Of a stretch of DNA of 64,000 nucleotides, positions 32,116 to 42,033 are shown in pieces (positions within the stretch are counted from its first letter, which is position 1; each line of letters starts with the position of its first letter). The position numbers and the translations under genes are program-made. The notes beneath the pieces were generated by a model, which made no database searches, had not been told where the DNA came from, and saw nothing but the letters and a program-made list of their open reading frames with translations. Source of the DNA: JAWLFI01 sp964525165. Its GTDB lineage: Bacteria > Bacteroidota > Bacteroidia > Chitinophagales > Saprospiraceae. The DNA is taken from the NCBI GenBank assembly GCA_964525165.1, contig CAZGGG010000006.1:1-64000 (forward strand), in the 5' to 3' direction.

Positions 32116-33808
32116 GATCGTTACTTCTGGGGTCTCCCGAACCTATGAGTGTAGTATCATTGATCCTTTGAACACCTTTTACGTATCCCAGATAGTGCAC
32201 GGTGTCTAAATGGTGTCCCATGGTAGATAAATCAGATGCCAAAGAGTCCACAGCTTGACCTTCGATCATCACCTTGTCGGGAAACCACTGATGATGAAAC
32301 CTTCCTCTGGCAATCGCCTCGTCAACTGTTAAGTCATATTCATGGACCCACATAAAGACCTGGAAAACGCTGGTAATAATCGTTGATCCGCCCGGACTTC
32401 CGAGCACTAAAAATAATGCTCCATCTTTTTCAAAGATGGTAGGGGTCATAGAGCTCAGCATTCGTTTGTTCGGTGCTATGGCATTTGCCTGATTCCCAAT
32501 TAATCCAAATTGATTGGGAACACCAGGCTTTGCACTGAAATCGTCCATTTCATTATTCATCAAGACTCCGGTTCCGGGAATCATCACTTTCGATCCATAA
32601 TTTGAATTCAAGGTGGTGGTGATAGCCACAGCATTTCCATAAGGGTCGATAATGCTCGTATGCGTGGTTTCAAAACTTTCCGGGAGGACCAAAGATCCTT
32701 CGGGAGCGATGGATGCGCTGCTACTGGCTTGGTTAAACTGAATCGTAGAAAGTGCTTCTTTCATATACAGAGTGTCCAAAAGACGCGCCACAGGCACATC
32801 AACAAAATCAGGATCGCCCAGATAGGCAGCGCGATCTGCATACACTCTTCTCTCCGCTTCTATGACTTTATGCGCATTTGAGATATGATATAAACCATTA
32901 GAGTCGGGCTGCAGAATTTCCATAGCTAGGAGCAATTGACCTAAGGCAAGACCTCCGCTAGAAGGGGGGGGCATAGAGATCATCCGGGTATTCTTGTATG
33001 AGACTTGCAATGGCTGTCGCCAAATGGCCTGATAATTTTGAAGGTCTTCCTTCCGGATGAAACCTTCATTTTCTTCCATATACCTGATGATGCGCTCTGC
33101 TGTCGGACCGGCATAAAATCCTTCTGGACCGTGTTCTTGAATCTGGCGTAATGTCTGCGCCAATTCCTTTTGAATCAGGGAGTCTCCTTCCTTCCAGGGG
33201 CTTGACTTAATCAGGGGGCTTTCATCCGCTGTATTCCACTCTTTAAAGGCCGATTGGTATTGGTTGAGACGATCACACTCTGTTTGATTCAGCACAAATC
33301 CGTGTTCAGCTAATTCAATAGCCGGTGCTAACAATTCACCCCAATTTTTAAGACGGCTGTACTTTTTAAAGGCAGTATACATACCTGCCACCGAGCCGGG
33401 AACGCCTGAAGCGGTAGGACCTTTTAAACTTAATTCGTGTACTACGTCACCTTTTTCGTTCTGATACATTTTCTCGTGGGCCAAAGCGGGGGCTTTTTCT
33501 CTAAAATCTAAAGCATCAGAAACCCCTTCCTTGTCTCGCCAAATCAAAAAACCGCCACCTCCAAGATTGCCTGCTCTCGGATATACAACCGCTAAGGCAA
33601 AATGCGACGCAATCGCAGCATCTATGGCGTTTCCACCAGCCTTCATGATTTCCAGACCTGCTTGGGTAGCTAGGGGGTGGGCGGTGACCATCATGGCTTC
33701 AGAAGCAGAGGCGTGAATGACATTAGGCACCGGATTTGCAATAGAAGCTGTAGGCTTATGTTGACATGATATAAAGATCAATAAACCGAAAAGGATGAAA
33801 TGTCGCAT
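32099..33808 (-). CDS. ggt: Gamma-glutamyltransferase
   Basis: This 569-residue Ntn-hydrolase transfers or hydrolyses the gamma-glutamyl group of glutathione-like peptides. A short lipoprotein-like signal ends at FISC (Cys15), suggesting periplasmic attachment. The large subunit has MVTAHPLATQAGLEIMKAGG, NLGGGGFLIW and DFREKAP. Autocleavage should occur before Thr381, in ETTHTSI, which is followed by AITTTLNSNYGS, GVLMNNEMDDF and SSMTPTI, and by GSPGGSTII near the end. All catalytic segments are intact. It overlaps the GNAT gene downstream by 17 bp. Confidence 0.94.
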   Translation of the reverse strand: MRHFILFGLLIFISCQHKPTASIANPVPNVIHASASEAMMVTAHPLATQAGLEIMKAGGNAIDAAIASHFALAVVYPRAGNLGGGGFLIWRDKEGVSDALDFREKAPALAHEKMYQNEKGDVVHELSLKGPTASGVPGSVAGMYTAFKKYSRLKNWGELLAPAIELAEHGFVLNQTECDRLNQYQSAFKEWNTADESPLIKSSPWKEGDSLIQKELAQTLRQIQEHGPEGFYAGPTAERIIRYMEENEGFIRKEDLQNYQAIWRQPLQVSYKNTRMISMPPPSSGGLALGQLLLAMEILQPDSNGLYHISNAHKVIEAERRVYADRAAYLGDPDFVDVPVARLLDTLYMKEALSTIQFNQASSSASIAPEGSLVLPESFETTHTSIIDPYGNAVAITTTLNSNYGSKVMIPGTGVLMNNEMDDFSAKPGVPNQFGLIGNQANAIAPNKRMLSSMTPTIFEKDGALFLVLGSPGGSTIITSVFQVFMWVHEYDLTVDEAIARGRFHHQWFPDKVMIEGQAVDSLASDLSTMGHHLDTVHYLGYVKGVQRINDTTLIGSGDPRSNDHAEGF

Positions 33809-33871
33809 AGAAACTGTATTTCCTTAAAAGTACCACTTTGCCCCAATTCAGTTTGAAAGATTGATTCGAAA

Positions 33872-34522
33872 TTAAATTTCCGGAGGGATGATCTCCCTAA
33901 ATTCTCCATTCATTAAGGCCTTTCTCTTTATTGAAGCCGTCATTTTTACATTGGGAAGAATTTTTTGTAATTGATGCAAAACAACAATTTGTCTATCATA
34001 CTCACTGGGGATACTTAATAATTGATACTCTTCTTCAAGATTGAATCCCAGATAGTGCCCAATTTGGTAAGTTTCAAACAGCTCTACAGGTTTTAACTTT
34101 TTAGAGATATTCAGAATTTGAAACACCTCACTCAATTGGTTATAGATTTGACGGCTCAATTGAGGATCCCCATTATCTTCATTTTCGAATTTGCGCACTT
34201 TCGCTCCTGCATACAATTTGCCCGGGTAAGGTTTGAATAATTCTTCAATTTCAAACAAACCCTTGGATTGGGTTTTGATATCCATTCGCCCGTCCTCATA
34301 AGTCTTTTCAATACTATTGATTTGCATCAAGGTGCCTACTTTTTGGATCCCACCATTGATAAAAGGCACAATCCCGAAAGAAAGCCCATCACTCATGCAG
34401 TCCCTTACGAGTTGGCGGTATTTAGGTTCGAAGATATGCAGGTTGATCATTTCTTCGGGAAATACCACAATTTGCAAAGGGAAGAGAGGGATCATAAAGT
34501 CAATTTTGTATCTTCTAAACAT
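33872..34522 (-). CDS. LON substrate-binding-domain protein
   Basis: The product is a stand-alone N-terminal domain of Lon protease (216 residues from the ATG at 34522; the ATG at 34495 puts the domain start at residue 2 and may be the true one). Motifs: IPLFPLQIVVFPEEMINLHIFEPKYRQL split over the first two strands, then GLSFGIVPF and a helical C-terminus (LSIPSEYDRQIVVLHQLQKI). There is no AAA or protease domain. Related single-domain proteins resemble cereblon-like ligand-binding folds; their role in bacteria is unclear. It is divergent from the alpha-2-macroglobulin gene with only 14 bp between the outer start codons. Confidence 0.82.
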   Translation of the reverse strand: MFRRYKIDFMIPLFPLQIVVFPEEMINLHIFEPKYRQLVRDCMSDGLSFGIVPFINGGIQKVGTLMQINSIEKTYEDGRMDIKTQSKGLFEIEELFKPYPGKLYAGAKVRKFENEDNGDPQLSRQIYNQLSEVFQILNISKKLKPVELFETYQIGHYLGFNLEEEYQLLSIPSEYDRQIVVLHQLQKILPNVKMTASIKRKALMNGEFREIIPPEI

Positions 34523-34536
34523 AAAACTTGATTACT

Positions 34537-37500
34537 ATGAAGGTTCATCATTATTTGACTTATTTAATTTTTATTTCATTCCTGATGATTTTTGCCTCTT
34601 GTAATCAGGATGCAAAGAATGAAGATCAAAATTCAGGTATTCAGCTAAGCGGACATAGCTCAGGGTATATTGGAAGGACGGAATCTATTTTTATTCATTT
34701 TCGCGATAAGGTACAGGATCAAATAAACCCTGAAGATTGTATTCGATTCCAGCCGGAAATAAAAGGATCCTTCAGTTGGGACAGTCCTCAAAAATTGATT
34801 TTCAAGCCGGAAAGTCCAATGGCTTCTGCCACAAAAATTGAAGTCCAGATAAGTGCTTCCTGTTTAAATGAAGAGAACGCATATAACTTTTCATTGGAGA
34901 CACCTCCACTTATCGCTCAATTGACTTCGGGACAATTAGAATTTATCCCAAGTCAGAACCTGTATACATTAAACGGACAGCTAAAGACCTCCGATTGGGT
35001 AGATGTTGACCAAGTAAAAAATCACTTCAAGGCAGAAATGAATGGAGTCTCTTTAGAGGTGGAATGGAATTATAGACCAGTGCTGCACGAGTATCATTTC
35101 CAAATCCAACATATTCCCAGAGGACAACAAACACAAGCTCTACACATCTCTTTTAAAGCGCTTTCTGATCAAATGGAAACGATACAGCTCACGAAGGATA
35201 TACCCTCTGTTTCTGAATTCGTCTTGTTAAGTGTTTCCACAGAAAACAAGGGAGGACAACGTGTTCATTTGGTATTTTCCAACGCTCTTGATAAGGCACA
35301 AGATCTATCAGGATTGGTCCAATTGGGGAATAATCTACCGCACAGAAGATCTGTAAATGCTAATGTTTTGACTTTATATCCGGAACAGCGACAAGCCGAG
35401 CCGGTGTCTATTGAAGTGTCGGCTGCTGTCAGAGACTTGAAAGGAGAAGTACTTGGCCAAAAAGTGATCCGGAATGCGGATTTCCGGGCATTAAATCCCC
35501 AATTACGTTGGGTCGGGCAAGGAAATATTTTACCGGAAAAAGGGAACCGCAGACTTCCTTTCGAGGCAGTCAGTTTACAGGCAGTGGACGTAGAAGTTTT
35601 CAGAATAGAAACGGATAATAGTAAACAATTTATTAGCGATTATGACCTCTCGTCAACCTACCCATTTGATAAGATGGGGAAGATGGTCTATCAACAAAAA
35701 ATAAGTTTGGACGAATTGGGATCTCTGGATCAAGGAAGTTGGAATAGATATACCCTGGATGTAAATAAATTGATTCAGGTAGATCCTTCCGGATTGTATC
35801 AAGTTCGGATTGGATTTCGACCTTCTTACTCTATTTTAGATTGTGCACCTGAAGTGAATGAAAGACTCGAAGATCATTATGTGCGAGGAGGATATTGGAA
35901 TAAGTCTTCACTTTGGAGTATTGGATACCGAGGTTTTGGTTCATCCGATTCTTATTGGCAGGATCGTGATTCCCCTTGCAAAGGGAGTTACTATAATACC
36001 AATCGTTTTCTCCGAAAAAATATTTATCCGGCGCATACGGGCTTAATTGCCAAGCAAGGCGAAGATCGGTCTCTATGGGTGGCAGCGCTGGACCTTATGA
36101 CCGCAGAGCAACAATCAGACATCGCACTCTTTTTATATGACCGGACAGGTGCTTTGATCAAAAGTGGTAAAACCAATCAAGAAGGTTGGTGGCATGCAAA
36201 AGATTTGAAGGATAAGCCTTATTTGGTAGAAGCGCGTCTGGAGTCCGGCTCGACTTTCTTGAACATTGAAGATGGGAACGCTTTATCCACCAGCCAATTT
36301 TCTACCTCCGGATTATTTGTCCCCGGTGGTCTGAAGGCCTATATCTTTGCCGAAAGGGGTATTTGGAGACCAGGAGATACTGTATTTGCGTGGTGTATCT
36401 TACATAATGAGTTGAAAAAATTGCCGGATACCTATCCCATAAGGGTGCAATATTTTGATCCTTCCGGAAAAGAAGTGATGAGTAAAAAAGTCGTTAGTCC
36501 AAAGGGACATTTTTATGATCTCTCTTTTGCCACTCCGGATCAGGCAATGACAGGAAACTGGCGAATTCAAGTCAATGCAGGAGGTAGGAATTTTTCGAAG
36601 ACCATTCCGGTCGAAAATATTCGTCCCAATCGAATCGTCATCGAAGGAAGGATGCGGGAATCGGACAATGAATTTCAGTACCAAGGGAAAGCCAAGTGGC
36701 TGCACGGTCTGGATGCTGCTGGTTTAAAAGTGATTTCAGAGGCAAGAATTCAAAATAAAAAACGCCGGTTTGAGGCTTTTCCATCTTTTCAATTTTCAGA
36801 TCCCGCAAAAGAAGACTGGCTCTTGGAGAAAGTTGTATATAACGGAAAGAGCAATCAGGAGGGGGAAATATCCTTTTCTTTTGATCAACCCGATGCACAG
36901 CAGATAGATGGTGACCTAGAAATTACCTTACGAAGCCAGATTTATGAGCCCGGGGGCTCATTCAGTTCTGATATATATCGCGAGCACATGCCGATCTTTG
37001 ATGCATTCGTAGGTGTGCAAATGCCCAAAAATGAATACGGATTCCCGGTAGTGCAGCAAAATGAAAAGGGAAGCTTCCCTGTCCTTTGCCTAAATGAAGG
37101 GGGGCAACCCTTACAAAATCAAAAAGTGACCATCGGTTTTTATAAAGTGGACCGCTATTATTGGTGGGATAGTGATCGATTCAACTACAGCCGCTATAAT
37201 TCCAGACAGCATGAAGAGGCTATAGAAGTATTGGAGTTAAGGACGGATGCTAAAGGAAAGGCAGAGGCATTCTTTGTACCGCAAGATTACGGTCCATATT
37301 TGGTAAGAGTGGTTCATTCGGAAGGACATACAGCCGGTGGACTTTTTTACAGCAGTTATTGGGGGAATGCGTCCGACGATGACGAAGGAATCGCTGCACT
37401 ACCTATGAAGGTACAAAGACAGGAGGTGACAGTAGGAGAGGAAATGGAGCTCATGATCCCGGGTATTAAAAAAAGTAAAGTACTGGTAAGCTTGGAATCC

Positions 37501-39999
37501 GGAACAGAAGTGCTCTCAACATTTTGGGTCGAAGGATTGGAAGGAAAGCAAATGATTCGCATTCCGGTCACTCCAGAAATGTCGCCCGGTGTATATATAA
37601 ATGTTACACAGATACAGTCTATTGAGGATCGCAACAATTCATTACCGGTCCGAAGGTATGCTTTGGAATATGTGGACGTTAGAGACCCGGAAACGGAGCT
37701 CCAAATTGATTTGGATATGCCCAACCGTCTGGCGCCCAATCAATCCTTTACCGTCAAGGTGAAAGAAAAGAACGGGCAACCCATGGACTATAGCCTGATG
37801 ATTGTGGATGAAGGCTTGTTGAGTTTAACTCGTTTCAATAGTCCGAATCCTCATCAACACTTTTTTGCACGAGAACAATTAGGTGTGCAGACGTATGATT
37901 TCTATGATAAGTTGCTGCTGGAATATAGCAGTGAATATGATCGATTGCTGGCAATTGGGGGGGATGGATATGAAAGCACGCTTGTTCCTGAAGTCAATAG
38001 ATTTAGGCCGGTTGTGCTGACCGAGGGACCTATACATCTAAATAAGGGTGAGGTGAAGGAACACCGGTTTACCATGCCCAATTATTTCGGGAAAGTACGG
38101 TGTATGCTGATAGCGGCAGGAGATGGAAAGTTTGGTGCCACGGATCAATCAGTCGAAGTTAAAAATGACTTAATGCTTACGGCCACTTTGCCTCGACAGT
38201 TGGGGGTCCGTGAGGAAATTCAGATTCCTTTTACGGTATTTGTCAATGAAAAATTGCCTTCTGGCAAAGTAGACTTGTCTTTAACCCTCAAAGGAGCTGC
38301 GCAAATACAAGGCTCTGGTAAAAGATCTGTTCAATCGCCGAGTCCTGGTATTTATCAAACTTATATGGGCATTAAAACGCTGGATCAAGAAGATACTTTG
38401 GAGGTGATTGCAGAAGCCCGCTCTGGGCAAAAGAAATCATCCTACCGCTTCTTTATACCCATCAAGAATGCGCAGCCTGTATTGCAAAACTATTCAGTCG
38501 GCTATTTGAAGGCCAATGGGCAGCTTTCTTTTGAGCCGCTGAATTTGGATGGGATTTTATCTCAAACATTGGAAATATCGGGAGCCTATCCGCTTCTTCC
38601 TGAACAAAGTTTAAAGCGTTTAATAGACTATCCTTATGGCTGTTTGGAGCAGACTGTTTCATCCGCTTTCCCGCAGCTGTTTGTCAGTCAATGGACGCCA
38701 CTCAATGAGAGAGAGAAGAAAGCTTTGGAGTACAATATTCAAAAGGCGCTAGAAAAGTTGGTGTCCTTTCAGCAATCTTCCGGGAGTTTTACCTACTGGC
38801 CTAATAGTTATTATTCCGGTTGGGCGGATGTTTATGCAGGACACTTCCTTTGGGAGGCCAAAAATCAAGGATACCTGCTACCTAACGGAATGTTCAAGCG
38901 ATGGATTCAAGCAGCATCGAGGCAGTCTCAAAGATGGGTGCCGGCAGCAGATCAACGAAATCCATATAGCATGAATACAGAGATTCAAGCATACCGACTT
39001 TTTGTGTTGGCCTTATCCGGAAATGCTGATATCTCTTCAATGAATCGATTAAGAGAGGCACCAATCAAAAATAAAATGGTGCAAATGCTCCTGGCACAAT
39101 CCTATGCCCTGATTGGACAAAAAGAAGTTGCTCAAGATATGATGTCAGCTCGTTCATCCTGGAATGCATCCCCTCAGGAATATCATCCAACTACCTTTGG
39201 CTCTCGTATCCGCGATGAAGCCGTGAGTTTGTATGCACTTAGTGTCGCCGGAAATATAGACGAAGCCTCTGAAAGTGCTGCAATATTATTAGAGGATGTC
39301 GAAGCGGGAACCCCATTCAATACTCAGACGGCTTCTTTTTTATTGATGGCTTTCGCAACTTTTAATCAACAAAAAGGCGATCAGGCAGGAATGCAATTGA
39401 ATGTACGGTCTCAAAGCTTCAATAGAGAAATCACCTCTGAACACTCTTCTCAAATGGAATCTTTACCCACTCAGGAAAAAGGTAGGCTGGACATTCAAAA
39501 TCTGGTAGAACAGAACTTCCTTGTGGGGCGCATGATCGAGTATCAGCCCAGGGAGGTAACGGCTACAGATGTGGCTAATAGAATGAAACTGGATATCAGA
39601 TATACTGACAGCAACGGGAAGCCTCTGAATACCCAACTTTTGAAGCAAGGAGAGTTATTTACCATGACTGTCCGGGTACAAGCTTTGGATGCCAATTCCC
39701 TTGATGGTCAACTGGCGCTGCATATTCCGATCCCGAATGGATGGGAAGTCATTAATGATCGTCTGACTTCCGGAGCAGAGGCTTATCCCGGCTTTGATTA
39801 TGTAGATATCAAAGATGACGCAATTGATGCCTTTTGTACAGACCTTCCGGCAAATAAAGGCATATCGATTGCCCTAAAACTAAGCAGTTCATACGCCGGT
39901 ACCTATCATCAATATCCGGTTACCTGTGAGCATATGTACCAATCTAATTATTATGCAGCAAAGGGAGGGCGAACCATAGAGGTCAGACCTAGTGACTAG
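34537..39999 (+). CDS. Alpha-2-macroglobulin-like lipoprotein with CLEQ thioester
   Basis: This 1820-residue periplasmic protease trap has lipobox FASC (Cys ~22). I chose the ATG at 34537; the frame opens with a TTG three codons earlier. Bacterial A2M architecture is recognisable: several MG domains, with GLFVPGGLKAYIFAERGIWRPGDTVF near 590-610 (the MG1/MG3 'RxxYRPG' segment), the bait-region part, and SLMIVDEGLLSLTRF near 1090. The complement-like helical domain carries PYGCLEQT with Cys1369-Gln1372, the thioester that captures attacking proteases. In Proteobacteria such genes usually pair with pbpC (PBP1C). No pbpC is here; the neighbours are a LON-domain gene and pepT. The stop lies 4 bp from the convergent pepT. 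Confidence 0.93.
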   Translation: MKVHHYLTYLIFISFLMIFASCNQDAKNEDQNSGIQLSGHSSGYIGRTESIFIHFRDKVQDQINPEDCIRFQPEIKGSFSWDSPQKLIFKPESPMASATKIEVQISASCLNEENAYNFSLETPPLIAQLTSGQLEFIPSQNLYTLNGQLKTSDWVDVDQVKNHFKAEMNGVSLEVEWNYRPVLHEYHFQIQHIPRGQQTQALHISFKALSDQMETIQLTKDIPSVSEFVLLSVSTENKGGQRVHLVFSNALDKAQDLSGLVQLGNNLPHRRSVNANVLTLYPEQRQAEPVSIEVSAAVRDLKGEVLGQKVIRNADFRALNPQLRWVGQGNILPEKGNRRLPFEAVSLQAVDVEVFRIETDNSKQFISDYDLSSTYPFDKMGKMVYQQKISLDELGSLDQGSWNRYTLDVNKLIQVDPSGLYQVRIGFRPSYSILDCAPEVNERLEDHYVRGGYWNKSSLWSIGYRGFGSSDSYWQDRDSPCKGSYYNTNRFLRKNIYPAHTGLIAKQGEDRSLWVAALDLMTAEQQSDIALFLYDRTGALIKSGKTNQEGWWHAKDLKDKPYLVEARLESGSTFLNIEDGNALSTSQFSTSGLFVPGGLKAYIFAERGIWRPGDTVFAWCILHNELKKLPDTYPIRVQYFDPSGKEVMSKKVVSPKGHFYDLSFATPDQAMTGNWRIQVNAGGRNFSKTIPVENIRPNRIVIEGRMRESDNEFQYQGKAKWLHGLDAAGLKVISEARIQNKKRRFEAFPSFQFSDPAKEDWLLEKVVYNGKSNQEGEISFSFDQPDAQQIDGDLEITLRSQIYEPGGSFSSDIYREHMPIFDAFVGVQMPKNEYGFPVVQQNEKGSFPVLCLNEGGQPLQNQKVTIGFYKVDRYYWWDSDRFNYSRYNSRQHEEAIEVLELRTDAKGKAEAFFVPQDYGPYLVRVVHSEGHTAGGLFYSSYWGNASDDDEGIAALPMKVQRQEVTVGEEMELMIPGIKKSKVLVSLESGTEVLSTFWVEGLEGKQMIRIPVTPEMSPGVYINVTQIQSIEDRNNSLPVRRYALEYVDVRDPETELQIDLDMPNRLAPNQSFTVKVKEKNGQPMDYSLMIVDEGLLSLTRFNSPNPHQHFFAREQLGVQTYDFYDKLLLEYSSEYDRLLAIGGDGYESTLVPEVNRFRPVVLTEGPIHLNKGEVKEHRFTMPNYFGKVRCMLIAAGDGKFGATDQSVEVKNDLMLTATLPRQLGVREEIQIPFTVFVNEKLPSGKVDLSLTLKGAAQIQGSGKRSVQSPSPGIYQTYMGIKTLDQEDTLEVIAEARSGQKKSSYRFFIPIKNAQPVLQNYSVGYLKANGQLSFEPLNLDGILSQTLEISGAYPLLPEQSLKRLIDYPYGCLEQTVSSAFPQLFVSQWTPLNEREKKALEYNIQKALEKLVSFQQSSGSFTYWPNSYYSGWADVYAGHFLWEAKNQGYLLPNGMFKRWIQAASRQSQRWVPAADQRNPYSMNTEIQAYRLFVLALSGNADISSMNRLREAPIKNKMVQMLLAQSYALIGQKEVAQDMMSARSSWNASPQEYHPTTFGSRIRDEAVSLYALSVAGNIDEASESAAILLEDVEAGTPFNTQTASFLLMAFATFNQQKGDQAGMQLNVRSQSFNREITSEHSSQMESLPTQEKGRLDIQNLVEQNFLVGRMIEYQPREVTATDVANRMKLDIRYTDSNGKPLNTQLLKQGELFTMTVRVQALDANSLDGQLALHIPIPNGWEVINDRLTSGAEAYPGFDYVDIKDDAIDAFCTDLPANKGISIALKLSSSYAGTYHQYPVTCEHMYQSNYYAAKGGRTIEVRPSD

Positions 40000-40003
40000 T
40001 ATT

Positions 40004-41245
40004 TTATCGGGACCTTTCGGCCCAGATTTGTACGAGCTCAACAAGTGTGTGACAAGAACGCTCCATATCTTGCAAGGATATCCATTCCTGCCGACTATGG
40101 ATGCCATGCTGTCCTGTAAAGAGGTTCGGGCAGGGGAGTCCCATGAAAGAGAGTCTTGATCCATCCGTTCCTCCTCGGACACTTGCTTTGTGCACTTCAA
40201 GCCCCGCTTTTTCCATAGCTTCCATAGCATATTCGGTGACTTGAGAATGCTCATCCAATACATATTTCATGTTTCTGTATTGCTCGGTTCTTGTCATTTC
40301 AATTTGACAACCCTTATAGCGATTTTCCATAGTTTTCTGAATACGCTCCAGGTATTCGGCTTTTTCATCCAATCCTTCAGTTACGAAATCCCGGATAATG
40401 AAATCTATCTCAGCTTGTTCTACGGTTCCCGTCATACGCACGGGGTGGATGAAACCACTTTTGCCGGTAGTCGTTTCGGGTGATAGTCGATCAAATGGTA
40501 ATTCATCGACAAATGCAGCGGCTACCTTTAAGGCCGATACAAGTTTCCCAAATGCATAGCCGGGGTGTTCCGCCTTTCCATCTATATGAACATGTATCGC
40601 ATCGGCGGAAAATGTCTCATCTTCAATCGTTCCGGTATCGGAACCATCAAGAGTATAGCCGAAATCAGCTCCTAGTTTTTCCATGTCCACTTTATCAACC
40701 CCTCTTCCAATCTCTTCATCACAAGTGAAAAGAATTCGGATTTTACCATGAGGGATGTCCGGATGCCTTAAAAGATGCTCTGTCATAGCCATGATCACAG
40801 CGATACCTGATTTATCATCTGCTCCCAATAAGGTCAAACCGCTTGCTGTGATAATATCCTCACCTATTTTTTTGGCGAGATCAGGGTGCTCGTCAATGGT
40901 CAATATCTGACTGGCGTCGTCCGGAAGAATAATATCCAATCCATCGTACTTCTGATGTAAAAGGGGACGAACATCCTTGCCGGGACTGTCGGGACTGGTG
41001 TCCATGTGACTACAAAAACAAATGACCGGAACTTCATGAGGTACATTAGATGGAATGGTCGCATAGATGAGGCCATGTTCATCCATTTCAACATCTTCTA
41101 GTCCCAAATCTCTAAGTTCCTGATATAAATGACGTCCTAAATCCTTTTGACGTTCGGAGCTAGGGTAGGAGTCCGAGTGGGGATCAGCAGTGGTATAAAT
41201 TTTAACGTAATCAAAAAACCTGTTTACAATAGAGTATTCTTTCAT
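40004..41245 (-). CDS. pepT: Peptidase T (tripeptidase, M20B)
   Basis: This 413-residue zinc aminopeptidase releases the N-terminal residue of tripeptides in the cytosol. I chose the ATG at 41245; an ATG 17 codons upstream lies in the terminator of the preceding gene. Metal ligands are visible: FCSHMDTSPD near residue 77, GADDKSGIAV near 140, CDEEIGRG near 173, LDGSDTG near 195 and FTGQHGIHSRQEW near the C-terminus. Length matches the family. It is convergent with the alpha-2-macroglobulin gene and lies downstream of yceI beyond a strong terminator, so it is probably transcribed on its own. Confidence 0.95.
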   Translation of the reverse strand: MKEYSIVNRFFDYVKIYTTADPHSDSYPSSERQKDLGRHLYQELRDLGLEDVEMDEHGLIYATIPSNVPHEVPVICFCSHMDTSPDSPGKDVRPLLHQKYDGLDIILPDDASQILTIDEHPDLAKKIGEDIITASGLTLLGADDKSGIAVIMAMTEHLLRHPDIPHGKIRILFTCDEEIGRGVDKVDMEKLGADFGYTLDGSDTGTIEDETFSADAIHVHIDGKAEHPGYAFGKLVSALKVAAAFVDELPFDRLSPETTTGKSGFIHPVRMTGTVEQAEIDFIIRDFVTEGLDEKAEYLERIQKTMENRYKGCQIEMTRTEQYRNMKYVLDEHSQVTEYAMEAMEKAGLEVHKASVRGGTDGSRLSFMGLPCPNLFTGQHGIHSRQEWISLQDMERSCHTLVELVQIWAERSR

Positions 41246-41272
41246 GGTACATTGTTGTTGCACCCGCAAAAT

Positions 41273-41305
41273 AAAAAATGCCTGCATGAATTTCATACAG
41301 GCATT
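41273..41305 (-). terminator. Rho-independent terminator of yceI
   Basis: Read on the minus strand, AATGCCTGTATG / CATGCAGGCATT forms a 12-bp stem with one mismatch and a 5-nt loop, followed by TTTTTTATTTT. It is 19 bp after the yceI stop and 27 bp before the pepT start. Confidence 0.85.
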
Positions 41306-41324
41306 GAAAAAATAGTGTGTTCAA

Positions 41325-41930
41325 TTATTTTGCTGCCGTTAGGCTTACACTTAAGTCAAATTCGTCGTAGATGGTTTTATCACCTAAATTGTCGAAGAAT
41401 GAACCGGAGCCATAACGCACATCAAACTTGGAACGGTCAATGACCAAATCAGCGTTCGCTTTAACCATGTTGCCTTCTTCAGTGACCATCGCATTGAAAG
41501 CAATCGATTCTGTTTTCTCTTTAATGGTTAAATCACCTTTGATTCTATATTTTCCTTCTGTTCCTACTGCAAATGCATCCGTGATGACAAATTTTGCTGT
41601 TGGGAAATTGTTTACGCCAAAGAAATCATCAGATTTCAAGTGTCCTTCTAGCTTTCCTTTCCATTCACCCTCAAGATCAAGACAAACAATACTGGTCATA
41701 TCAACGGAAAAGCTTCCACCTACTAATTGACCATTTTCAAATTGTAAGTCACCATCTTTCAAGTTCACCACACCATTGTGCTGTCCACCTACTTTGTAAG
41801 CTTTCCAACTTACCTCACTACTTTCAATATTTGCAGTGTAATTGCCATCTTCAATAGGATTGATATTGAAGTCAATCTGCTGAGGGCTCTGTAAGAAGAG
41901 TCCCATTACTAATAGGATAACGTAATTCAT
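41325..41930 (-). CDS. YceI-family lipocalin-like exported protein
   Basis: The 201-residue protein has a short signal segment (residues 1-14) and a YceI domain: an eight-stranded barrel that binds isoprenoid-type lipids in characterised members. Motifs: SSEVSWKAYKVGGQHNGVV near 37, GGSFSVDMTSIVCLDLEG, LKSDDFFGVNNFPTAKFVI near 100, and IKGDLTIKEKTESIAF. It has its own promoter-like sequence (41965-41995) with a palindrome over the -7 box, a MarR gene directly upstream, and a strong terminator downstream. This looks like a dedicated stress- or ligand-inducible unit. Confidence 0.9.
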   Translation of the reverse strand: MNYVILLVMGLFLQSPQQIDFNINPIEDGNYTANIESSEVSWKAYKVGGQHNGVVNLKDGDLQFENGQLVGGSFSVDMTSIVCLDLEGEWKGKLEGHLKSDDFFGVNNFPTAKFVITDAFAVGTEGKYRIKGDLTIKEKTESIAFNAMVTEEGNMVKANADLVIDRSKFDVRYGSGSFFDNLGDKTIYDEFDLSVSLTAAK

Positions 41931-41954
41931 AGTTGTTTTTGTTTAATATTAGAT

Positions 41955-41995
41955 GTATGTACAACAAATGTAGATACAAACAATTACATAATCAA
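41955..41995 (-). promoter_or_regulatory. yceI promoter with overlapping MarR-type palindrome
   Basis: On the minus strand TTG (41993-41995), a 20-bp spacer and TACATTTG (41965-41972) fit the Bacteroidota -33/-7 consensus, 35 bp before the yceI ATG. The plus-strand sequence GTATGTAC-N7-GTAGATAC (41955-41977) is an inverted repeat matching at 7 of 8 arm positions and covers the -7 box. A repressor bound there would block RNA polymerase; the adjacent MarR is the obvious candidate. Confidence 0.55.
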
Positions 41996-42033
41996 GTACA
42001 TTCGAAAAAAAAACTTAATTTTTTAGGAATTGT

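Noticed and set aside
41246..41296. Upstream ATG extension of pepT
   Set aside because: The extension covers the yceI terminator hairpin and adds a sequence unlike PepT; MKEYSIVNRF at 41245 is the family start.
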